In this document: positions 9,963-18,108 of the stretch, piece after piece
Layout of the letters: the number at the start of each line of letters is the position of its first letter
Position numbering within the stretch: the stretch's first letter is position 1
Origin: Aquipuribacter hungaricus
GTDB taxonomy: Bacteria; Actinomycetota; Actinomycetes; Actinomycetales; JBBAYJ01
Assembly (NCBI RefSeq): GCF_042663885.1
Contig: NZ_JBHSXV010000001.1
Reading direction: 5' to 3' (one strand)
Length of the DNA stretch: 64,000 nucleotides
The notes under the pieces: generated by a model
The model's input: only the letters and a program-made list of their open reading frames with translations
The model's database searches: none
Told to the model about the DNA's origin: nothing
Made by a program: the position numbers and the translations under genes

Positions 9963-9980
9963 GGCCGGGCCGGCCCGGCC
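9963..9980. terminator. GC palindrome between convergent Nudix and metX genes
   Basis: A perfect 18-base palindrome (ggccgggccggcccggcc) begins 10 bases past the Nudix stop. The 14-mer tgacggtcgcccgg occurs on either side of it. It may end transcription from both strands; the stem can fold only with a minimal loop, so this is tentative. Confidence 0.4.
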
Positions 9981-10037
9981 TGACGGTCGCCCGGGCGGGC
10001 CGGGGACCCGAGGGGCACCGGCGCGCCAGGCGCCCGC

Positions 10038-11192
10038 TCAGGCGCCGCAGCGGGCCCGGCGCACCTCGTCGTCGTGGGCGCTGCCCCCGAGCACCTGCGA
10101 CAGCACGCCGGCCACGGCCGCGGTCTCCACGAGGAACCCGTCGTGGCCGTACCGGGAGGGCACGGTGACCAGCCGCGCGCCGGGGACGTGCGCCGCGACG
10201 TGCTCCTGCTGCTCCAGCGGGTACAGCCGGTCCGAGCTGATCCCCACGACGGTCGTGGCCGCGGTGACCCGTGCCAGGGCCGCCTCCGTGCCGCCGCGGC
10301 CCCGGCCGACGTCGTGGCTGTTCATGGCCCGGGTGAGGGTGACGTAGGAGGCGGCGTCGAAGCGGCGCGCGAGCTTGCCCGCCTGGTGGTCGAGGTAGGA
10401 CTCCACCGCGTAGCGCCCGCCGGTGCCCGGGTCCTCCCCCGGCTGCGGGTCGCGGCCGAACCGGCTGTCCATCTCCTCGCGCGAGCGGTAGGTCACGTGG
10501 GCGATGCGCCGGGCGACGCCGAGGCCCTCGACCGGGCCCTCGCCGCCCGCGGCGTGGTAGTCCCCGCCCAGCCAGGCGGGGTCGGAGGTGATGGCGGCCA
10601 GCTGCGGGGCGCACCACGCGATCTGGTCGCCGGAGGCGGCGGCGGTGCTGGCGAGCACGACGAGCGAGGCGACGCGCTCGGGCGAGGTGACGCCCCACTC
10701 CAGCGCGCGCATCCCGCCCATGGACCCGCCCACGACCAGCGCCCAGCGACGGATGCCGAGCGCGTCGGCCAGCAGCGCCTCCGCCGCGACCTGGTCCCGG
10801 ACGGTGACCGCGGGGAACCGGCTCCCCCAGGCCCGGCCGTCGGGGTCCGGGCTGCCGGGGCCGGTGGTCCCCTGGCAGCCGCCGAGCACGTTGGGTGCGA
10901 CGACGAACCAGCGCGAGGTGTCCACGGCGAGGCCGTCGCCGACGACCCCTCCCCACCACCCGGGCGAGGGGTGCCCGGGGCCGACCGGGCCGACGACGTG
11001 GGAGTCGCCGGTGAGGGCGTGCAGGACGAGGACGGCGTTCTCCACGGTGCCGTCGGGCCCGGTGCGCGGGGTGCCCCACGACTCGTAGGCCACGCGCACC
11101 CCGGGGATCGTCGGCCCGTGCTCGGTGCGCACGTCGCCGACGTCGACGAACGTCCGTCCGCCGACCGGGTCCCCGTCCTGCCACGCCCGCAC
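10038..11192 (-). CDS. metX: homoserine O-acetyltransferase
   Basis: 384 residues; transfers acetyl from acetyl-CoA to homoserine in methionine synthesis. It is an alpha/beta-hydrolase-fold enzyme with nucleophile Ser157 in VVGGSMGGM, Asp near 321 (SSDRLYPL) and His near 350 (YGHDGFL). HALTGDSHVVG, PNVLGGCQGTTGP and LTRAMNSHD are family hallmarks. The GTG at 11192 is preceded by GAAGGGAG at seven bases and starts only two bases after metY ends. The two form a metY-metX operon under the SAM-IV riboswitch. Acetyl versus succinyl preference is not decided here, but the direct-sulfhydrylation partner metY supports acetyl. Confidence 0.95.
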   Translation of the reverse strand: MRAWQDGDPVGGRTFVDVGDVRTEHGPTIPGVRVAYESWGTPRTGPDGTVENAVLVLHALTGDSHVVGPVGPGHPSPGWWGGVVGDGLAVDTSRWFVVAPNVLGGCQGTTGPGSPDPDGRAWGSRFPAVTVRDQVAAEALLADALGIRRWALVVGGSMGGMRALEWGVTSPERVASLVVLASTAAASGDQIAWCAPQLAAITSDPAWLGGDYHAAGGEGPVEGLGVARRIAHVTYRSREEMDSRFGRDPQPGEDPGTGGRYAVESYLDHQAGKLARRFDAASYVTLTRAMNSHDVGRGRGGTEAALARVTAATTVVGISSDRLYPLEQQEHVAAHVPGARLVTVPSRYGHDGFLVETAAVAGVLSQVLGGSAHDDEVRRARCGA

Positions 11193-11194
11193 GC

Positions 11195-12511
<1,317 letters not shown>

Positions 12512-12687
12512 GGTGGAGACCTCCCGGGGTCGGGTCGAGGTCGGGCAGCGAGGGGGGACCTGGGGTCCGGTGCCGCGGCCGGGGGCGCAGGGCGCGCCGG
12601 CCGGGTGCGGGCAGCGGGGGCCGGCGGCGCCGTGGGCGCGGTCGGCAGGGGCTGCACCGGGTCGGCCCGTGGGCCGTCGTGCACGCG

Positions 12688-12708
12688 TCAGCCGCGACAG
12701 CCGGTCAT
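12688..12708 (-). CDS. hexapeptide leader ORF MTGCRG
   Basis: ATG at 12708 has a very strong ribosome site (GGGAGG, 12719-12714, five-base spacing) and reads Met-Thr-Gly-Cys-Arg-Gly-stop. It lies between the riboswitch and metY, 176 bases before the metY GTG. The single Cys is suggestive because short Cys-containing leader peptides control sulfur genes in some actinobacteria. One Cys is weak evidence for attenuation. The following 170 bases are very GC-rich with several possible stems. Confidence 0.4.
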   Translation of the reverse strand: MTGCRG

Positions 12709-12727
12709 GTAGACCTCCCGTGGTCAC

Positions 12728-12747
12728 CGGGGCCCGGACGGGCCCGC
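12728..12747 (-). other. small hairpin between riboswitch and leader ORF
   Basis: A 6-7 bp stem (12730-12736 with 12739-12745, gggcccg and cgggccc) lies just downstream of the SAM-IV core and about 10 bases before the leader-ORF ribosome site. It may be the expression-platform stem, acting on termination or on access to the ribosome site. No T-run follows. Confidence 0.35.
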
Positions 12748-12769
12748 GCTTGCCGGCACCGGGCGGTGA

Positions 12770-12856
12770 CGGCCAGGTCCTCACCCGGGGCACCCCACCG
12801 CGGAGGAGGGTTGCCGACCAGCGAGCCGGGGCTTGTCGCTGGTACTCATGACCTGC
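12770..12856 (-). ncRNA. SAM-IV riboswitch upstream of metY-metX
   Basis: The minus strand from 12854 reads AGGTCATGAGTACCAGCGAC followed by AAGCCCCGGCTCGCTGG, CGGCAACCCTCCTCCGCGG, TGGGGTGCCCCGGGTGAGGACCT. The core CAAGCCCCGGCT, GGCAACC and GTGGGGTGCCCCGGGTGA match the SAM-IV consensus I know from actinobacteria. The outer P1 helix pairs aggtc (12854-12850) with gacct (12779-12775). The -10 TAGTCT at 12866-12861 puts transcription start right at the 5' edge. It should turn metY-metX down when S-adenosylmethionine is abundant. The SAM-I family shares the inner core, but the flanking helices fit SAM-IV better. Confidence 0.85.
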
Positions 12857-12860
12857 GCGG

Positions 12861-12866
12861 AGACTA
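12861..12866 (-). promoter_or_regulatory. -10 element of the metYX riboswitch transcript
   Basis: TAGTCT on the minus strand lies about seven bases upstream of the first riboswitch base (12854). This is the expected distance for transcription to begin at the aptamer. No clear -35 is visible. Confidence 0.5.
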
Positions 12867-12963
12867 CGTCACGCCCACGACGGGCCGCCAGGCGTCCGCA
12901 CGCCGAGACCCGCCCGGCGCGCCCCCCGGGCCACGGTGGGCGGCCGCCGGCGCCGGTCGTGCC

Positions 12964-13446
12964 CTAGAGCGTGAGCGCCGGGGTGACGACGGTCCGGCCC
13001 TGGTCGACGTCCAGCACCAGCTGCAGGTGCCCCGGCCGGACGAGGGGCACGGCGAAGCGGCCGGTGCTGTCGCTCTGCAGCTCGCTGGTGCCGTCGGCGG
13101 TGCGGACCTGCACCCGCCGGCGCCCGCCGGGGGCGACCCAGGCGTCGACCCGGGACCCGCCCTCGACGTCGCTGAGGGCGAGCATGACGGTGAGGGAGTC
13201 GCTGCCGAAGGTCACGGTGCGGACCTGGTCGCCGCGGCTGCCCACCGCCTCGTTCTGCTCGGCGGTCAGCCGCATGAGCTCCAGCTCGAGGTCGAGGTCC
13301 GACGACGTCAGCTCCTCGACCTGCAGCGCGAAGGCGACCCGGTCGGCCAGACCGGCGGGCACCGGGTCGGCCGCCTCCCACATCGCCCGCAGCTGCTCCG
13401 GGCCCGGCCCGGTGCTGCCCTGGTCCTGCTCCGGGGCGCTGCTCAC
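12964..13446 (-). CDS. conserved hypothetical partner of ECF sigma factor
   Basis: 160 residues, unrecognised. The N-terminal half is acidic and helical (LRAMWEAADPVPAGLADRVA, then ELTSSDLDLELELMRL). The C-terminal half is a beta-rich domain (RRRVQVRTADGTSE, then GRFAVPLVRPGHLQL) that resembles carboxypeptidase-regulatory-like folds. There is no membrane segment and no zinc-anti-sigma HxxxCxxC motif. Its GTG overlaps the sigma-factor stop as GTGA, so the two are translationally coupled. A role as soluble regulator or effector of the sigma factor is inferred from coupling only. It ends in TAG. Confidence 0.7.
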   Translation of the reverse strand: MSSAPEQDQGSTGPGPEQLRAMWEAADPVPAGLADRVAFALQVEELTSSDLDLELELMRLTAEQNEAVGSRGDQVRTVTFGSDSLTVMLALSDVEGGSRVDAWVAPGGRRRVQVRTADGTSELQSDSTGRFAVPLVRPGHLQLVLDVDQGRTVVTPALTL

Positions 13447-14252
13447 GTGACCCACCGCCCCTCGTCGCCCAGGTCCTCGCGGAGCTTCTTCAGGCACCGG
13501 CCCCGCGTCGGGCCGATGCTGCCCAGGGGCATCCCCAGGTCGACCGACAGGGTCGCGTAGTCCGGCCGGTCGGAGAACGCGACGACGCGCAGCAGCCGCT
13601 GGCACCGCTCGGACAGCCGGCCGACCGCCTCCCACAGCCGTCTGGCGCTCTCCTGCTCCACCACGACCGCGGCCGGCCCGGGTGCGGGGTCCGGGCTCGC
13701 GGCCAGCACGGGGCCGGGGTCGTCGACGGAGGTGAGGGCGGACGCCGCGGTGCGGGCCGCGTCGCGGCGCACGGTGACCAGCAGCCACGCCATCACGGCC
13801 TGCGGGTCCCGCACCTGGTCGCGACGGCGTGCCAGCGCCAGCCAGGCGTTCTGCACGACGTCCTCGGCCGTGGCCCGGTCCAGGCGGTAGGCCCGGGCGG
13901 TGTGCCAGAGCGTGGGGGTGAGCAGGGAGACCAGCTCGGAGCTCGCCGTGGCGTCGCCCTCGGTCCAGCGCCGGAACAGCCGGGCCGCGGCGTCCGCGGT
14001 GCGGTGCCGGGTCGGGTCCGGTTCCTCGGCGGCCCGGCCCGCCGCGCCGGACGGGTCGGTGGTGCCCGCCGCGCCGGTCGTGCCCTGTCCCTCGGACGGA
14101 CCCGGCGCCTCGGACGGGCCCGGCGGCGGGACCGGCGGCGGGACGAGCCGTCCCGGCCCGGCCTGCTCCGGCGGCAGCGTCACCTCGTGGCCCGTCCGCA
14201 CGGACAGGCCCAGGCCTGCGTCCGCGGTGGGGGCTGTGCCCTCGCTGACCAT
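13443..14252 (-). CDS. ECF-type RNA polymerase sigma factor
   Basis: 269 residues. Region 2 is seen in LWHTARAYRLDRATAEDVVQ followed by NAWLALARRRDQV (about 113-145). Region 4 is seen in LSERCQRLLRVVAFSDRPDY and then LGMPLGSIGPTRGRCLKKLR (about 212-258). The first 85 residues are an unusual Pro/Gly/Ser-rich low-complexity extension with repeated PGPSE. ATG at 14252 has GGGAGGAACC. The downstream gene is coupled by a 4-base overlap. No membrane anti-sigma factor is adjacent, so the signal input is unclear. The ECF subgroup cannot be named without a profile search. Confidence 0.85.
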   Translation of the reverse strand: MVSEGTAPTADAGLGLSVRTGHEVTLPPEQAGPGRLVPPPVPPPGPSEAPGPSEGQGTTGAAGTTDPSGAAGRAAEEPDPTRHRTADAAARLFRRWTEGDATASSELVSLLTPTLWHTARAYRLDRATAEDVVQNAWLALARRRDQVRDPQAVMAWLLVTVRRDAARTAASALTSVDDPGPVLAASPDPAPGPAAVVVEQESARRLWEAVGRLSERCQRLLRVVAFSDRPDYATLSVDLGMPLGSIGPTRGRCLKKLREDLGDEGRWVT

Positions 14253-14430
14253 GGTTCCTCCCGGTCCCCGGCCGCACCGGGGCGCCGGCGTGGGATGGGT
14301 CGCCGGGCGGGTGCGGGACCCCGCCGAGGCTAGCCGCTGCCCCCTCACGACCACCACCACCGGACCATGCCCCCAGGAGGCCGGCGGCGGCCGCCTGATA
14401 CCCGACCGCCGGCCCGGGCCCGCAGGGAGG

Positions 14431-15714
14431 TCACCGGCCGGTGTCCCAGGAGGCCCCGCCGGACCTGCCGCCCACCGTCCACGGCGCGCCGAGGCCGCCG
14501 TCCAGCGCGCGGAGCACGAGCCGGGCCAGGGGCTGCGTGGGGTCCAGGGACAGCGCCCGCCCGCCGAGGACCGACGCTGCCGTCCCCTCCCCCGCCACCC
14601 ACGCCAGCCAGGAGTGCCCGGCCAGGACCTCGGCGCGGTCCTCGGCGGGGACGAGCGCGGCGAGCCGGCGGAGCACCGGTGTGCCCTCGCGGACGGCACC
14701 GGCGCAGGCCGGGTCGTCGAGGGAGCCCGCCAGCGTGGCCGGCGGCGACCCGCCGCCGCCGAGCAGCGCCCGGGCCAGGTCCGGGCCGCCCGGCAGGAAC
14801 GCCGCCAGGCACGCGTCGCGCAGCAGCGGCCGGGTGCGCCACCGGGCGGCGAGGCGGCCCGCGAGCGCGGGCCCCGGTCCGTGCGGGAGGCTCCCCAGCC
14901 ACTGCTCGAGCAGGTCGGCGTCCTCGTCCGCCCCGCCGCCCGGGTCCGTCGCGGGCGTCGAGGCCCGGGCGGCGCGGGCCGCGTCCGCCGCCGCCCGCAG
15001 GTCCGCGGGCGGCGGGGCGGGGGCCTCGGGCTCGACGCCGTCGCGGTCGGCGGCCGGGCTGCGGCCGGCCAGCACGAACGACGCCGCCACCGCGTGCGAG
15101 GCGGTCGCCACGACCGGCGACCCGTCACGGGGGCAGCACGCGGGGTCCGGGCAGAGCAGGGAGCGGAACCGGCCCGGCCCGACGAGCAGGACGTCGAGGA
15201 CGTCGAGGGGTCCGTCCGGCCAGGGCGCGTCCACGTCGGCGTCCGCGTCGGCGTCCGCGTCCGGCCACGCCCCGTCCGGGCCGGCCGTGCCGTCCGCCCA
15301 GGGCGGGTCCAGGACGTCGAGGACCCGCCGGACCGCGTCCTCGCCGAGGTCGGCCGGCTCGACGTCGGCGTAGACCACGGCGAGCGCGCGGTCGCAGCCG
15401 TTGCGGCGCAGCACCTGCGACGCGTGCTGCCAGACCGCCGCCAGGACGCCGCCGTCGTCCCCTGCCCGCTCGCCGTCACCGTCACCGGCCCTCCCGCCGC
15501 CGCCGGTGCCGAGGACGGCGCTGGTCGGCAGGTCCGCCCGCAGCGTCGGCCCGACGCCACGGTCCCCGTCCACCCCGACGACGACGAGCGAGCGCCTCGG
15601 CGTGAAGCCCAGCAGGTAGGGCACGGCCGCGACCACCCCCGCGGGGTCCTGGAGGCGGACCGTCGGGACGGCGGGGCGCGGGCGGGGCAGGTGGTCGGCA
15701 GGTCGGGTCGTCAT
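14431..15714 (-). CDS. DUF4192 domain-containing protein
   Basis: 427 residues. The N-terminus VRLQDPAGVVAAVPYLLGFT followed by PRRSLVVVGV is the DUF4192 hallmark. The C-terminal half is Ala-rich and helical (LAGHSWLAWVAGEGTAAS). A Gly/Asp-rich insertion at about 70-90 and a DADADADADVDAPW run near 155 are low-complexity; the latter comes from a short gtcggc/gtccgc repeat at 15235-15262. Function unknown in the family. ATG at 15714 has no strong ribosome site. It appears monocistronic. Confidence 0.88.
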   Translation of the reverse strand: MTTRPADHLPRPRPAVPTVRLQDPAGVVAAVPYLLGFTPRRSLVVVGVDGDRGVGPTLRADLPTSAVLGTGGGGRAGDGDGERAGDDGGVLAAVWQHASQVLRRNGCDRALAVVYADVEPADLGEDAVRRVLDVLDPPWADGTAGPDGAWPDADADADADVDAPWPDGPLDVLDVLLVGPGRFRSLLCPDPACCPRDGSPVVATASHAVAASFVLAGRSPAADRDGVEPEAPAPPPADLRAAADAARAARASTPATDPGGGADEDADLLEQWLGSLPHGPGPALAGRLAARWRTRPLLRDACLAAFLPGGPDLARALLGGGGSPPATLAGSLDDPACAGAVREGTPVLRRLAALVPAEDRAEVLAGHSWLAWVAGEGTAASVLGGRALSLDPTQPLARLVLRALDGGLGAPWTVGGRSGGASWDTGR

Positions 15715-15848
15715 GCCCCGAGCCTGCGGCGGCCGGCAGCCCTCGGACGGGGCCTCTGCCGCCTGTGGACAGCGCCGCGGACCTGGGGACGGTGGCCCGG
15801 CCGGTCAGTCCGCCGGGCCCCACGACGGCAGACCGGGCGGCGGCCGGC

Positions 15849-16199
15849 TCAGCGCAGGACGTCCCCGTCGACGACCTTGCTCTCCGCGTCCTCCCAGGCC
15901 AGGAAGCCGTCGACCTCGGCGAGGACGGCGCCCGCGACCCAGGCGGCCACCAGAGCGTCGTCGGCCATGCCGAACACCCCGAGCAGCACCTCGGGCACGA
16001 GGTCCACGGGCGACACCACGTACAGCGCACCGACGGCGAGGCCGAGCACCCGCTGCCGGTCCCAGCCGCGGTACGTCCCGCCCCTCGCCGCGCGGACGAG
16101 CCGGGGCAGCGCCGCCAGCCGGTCCCCCACGCTGTGGGTGCTGTCGCCGCGCACCGTCTCGAGCAGCACCTTCAGGGCCGCCGCACGTCCAGGCCTCAT
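15849..16199 (-). CDS. YkvA/DUF1232 family protein
   Basis: 116 residues. The DUF1232 signature YVVSPVDLVPEVLLGVFGMA (about 59-78) with a hydrophobic helical hairpin is clear, and the length fits the family. Its function is not established. The ATG overlaps the TGA of the upstream DUF885 reading frame (in its restored frame) as ATGA, so the two were translationally coupled. This overlap also supports the idea that the DUF885 frame originally ran through to 16196. Confidence 0.9.
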   Translation of the reverse strand: MRPGRAAALKVLLETVRGDSTHSVGDRLAALPRLVRAARGGTYRGWDRQRVLGLAVGALYVVSPVDLVPEVLLGVFGMADDALVAAWVAGAVLAEVDGFLAWEDAESKVVDGDVLR

Positions 16200-18044
16200 C
16201 GACGTCTCCCGCGCTCGTGGACCGGCCGGCGCCGGGTCCTCCCCGTCACGGTACGCCCGGTAGCGAGCACGTCCTCAGCCCAGGGCGGCGAGTCGCGGGC
16301 CAGGTCGTCCAGCCCGAGCGCGCCCGTGCCCAGGGCGGCCATGTGCCAGGCCCTGAGGTCGAGCTCGCGGCCCTCGCTCGCCGCACGGGCCCGGGCGGCC
16401 TCGCGGCCGGCGAGCCAGGCCCGCTCCCCGAGCTTGTAGCTTGATCGCCTGGCCGGGCATGCCGAGGTAGCGGACCACCTCGGAGTCAATGAAGGCCTGC
16501 GTCATGCCGGTCCGCTCGCCGAGGAAGCGGCCCGCGAGCTCGGGCGTCCAGCGCTGCCCCGGGGCGAACACCGGCAGGCCGTGCTGGTCGTCGGGGACGG
16601 TGAGCCCCAGGTGCATGCCGATGTCGACCACCACCCGGGCGGCCCGCAGCGCCTGCGCCGACAGGTAGCCCATGAGGTGCCCCGGGTCGGTGAGGTAGCC
16701 GAGCTCGTCCATGAGCCGCTCGGCGTACAGCGCCCAGCCCTCGGTGGCGGCGGAGACCGAGCCGGTCGAGGTCTGGAACATCGACAGCTCGCCGGACAGG
16801 TAGGCCCACTGCGCCAGCTGCAGGTGGTGGCCCGGGACGCCCTCGTGGTACCAGGTGGACACCAGGTCCCACATCGGAAACCGCTCGCGGCCGAGGGTCG
16901 GCAGCCAGGTCCGACCGGGACGGACCAGGTCGAGGCTGGGGCGCGAGTAGTACGGCGCCGCCGCGGACCCCGGGGGCGCGATCATCGCCTCGACCCTGCG
17001 GATGGGCTCGGCGATGTCGAAGTGGCGCCCGTCGAGCTCCTCGACCGCCGTGTCCATCATCTGCTGCAGCCGCTGCCGCACCTCCTCGACGCCGTCGACG
17101 GCCTCGCCGTGCGCCTCGAGGTGGTCCATGGCCTCCTTGGGGGTGGACCCCGGGAGCACCTGCCCGGCGACCTCGACCATGCGGGCGTGGATGGCGGCCA
17201 GGTCGCGCCAGCCCCAGCCGTAGGCCTCCAGCGGGTCGATGTCCGAGCCCGTCCAGCGGCGCGCCCCGACGAGGTACCGCTCGCGCCCCACGGCGTCCGG
17301 GGCGTCCTGGACGACGGGCAGGTACTGCTCGGCCAGCAGCGTGCGCAGCGCGAGGACACCGCGCTGCGCCGACTGCCCGGCCTCCTGGGCCTGCTGCCGC
17401 AGCCCGGCGGGGACGTCCTCCTCGCACCGGTCGAGCAGGCCGGCCAGGTGCTCGGCGTACCAGCCTCTCCCCTGCCCGACCGCCGCCCAGGCGTCCAGCT
17501 GGTCGAGGACGGCGGTGACCTGCGCGGGACCGCCGGGCAGGCCCTGCTCCAGCCCGTGCAGGAGGGTGGCGCCGTACTCGGCGTAGGCCCGCTCGACGAG
17601 GGCGACCCGCCGGACCGCCACCCCCACCTGCTCCGCCGTCGCGCCGGGCAGCAGCACGACGGCGGTGCGGACGGCCTGGACGGGCGAGAACAGCGTGCCG
17701 AGGGAGCGGAGGTGCTCCCCGGCGTCGTGGGCGGCCAGGGCGGCGCCGAGGCGCTCCCGCAGCAGCGCGGCGCAGCGGCGCTCGGCGTCGACGTCGGCGC
17801 GGACCAGCCCCTGCTCGACGAGGGCGTCGAGGTCGGCGAGCGTCGAGCGCTGCAGCGCGGCCAGGTCGTCGGCCGCCCCGGGGGTGAGCCTGGGCAGCCC
17901 GTCGGCGAGCGGGTCGGTGCCCAGGGCGGTGGCCAGCGAGGGGTCCAGCTCGGTGCACGCGCGCACGTAGTCGTCGGCCACCCGGCGGACGGCGCGCGCG
18001 TCGGGTCCGGCCGGGGTCTGGGAGGTCGTCGCGTCGGTGGTCAC
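16196..18044 (-). pseudogene. DUF885 metallopeptidase-like protein, one-base frameshift near 16441
   Basis: About 616 residues if the frame is restored. The GTG start (MTTDATTSQTPAG) is at 18044. The zinc-type motif STWYHEGVPGHHLQLAQ (about 395-411) and FPMWDLVS are DUF885 hallmarks. Near the C-terminus the frame reads RYLGMPGQAI and then runs into shadow sequence ending at 16275. The next frame carries SYKLGERAWLAGREAA, the family's conserved continuation, and ends at 16196 overlapping DUF1232 as ATGA. One extra base (tt at 16441-16442 where a single t restores PGQAISYKLGER) explains it. The metal motif is intact, but the C-terminal 80-85 residues are lost. A sequencing error is a real possibility. 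Confidence 0.8.
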
Positions 18045-18108
18045 GGTCGGCCATGCAAGCACGGGCGCGGCGGCGACGCCCGTGCGCGCGCCCGGGACGG
18101 CGTGCCGC

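Noticed and set aside
16486..18054. Alternative ATG frame from 18054 over the DUF885 region
   Set aside because: It is the shadow frame with Arg/Gly/Pro bias. The metal motif HEGVPGHH is in the GTG 18044 frame.
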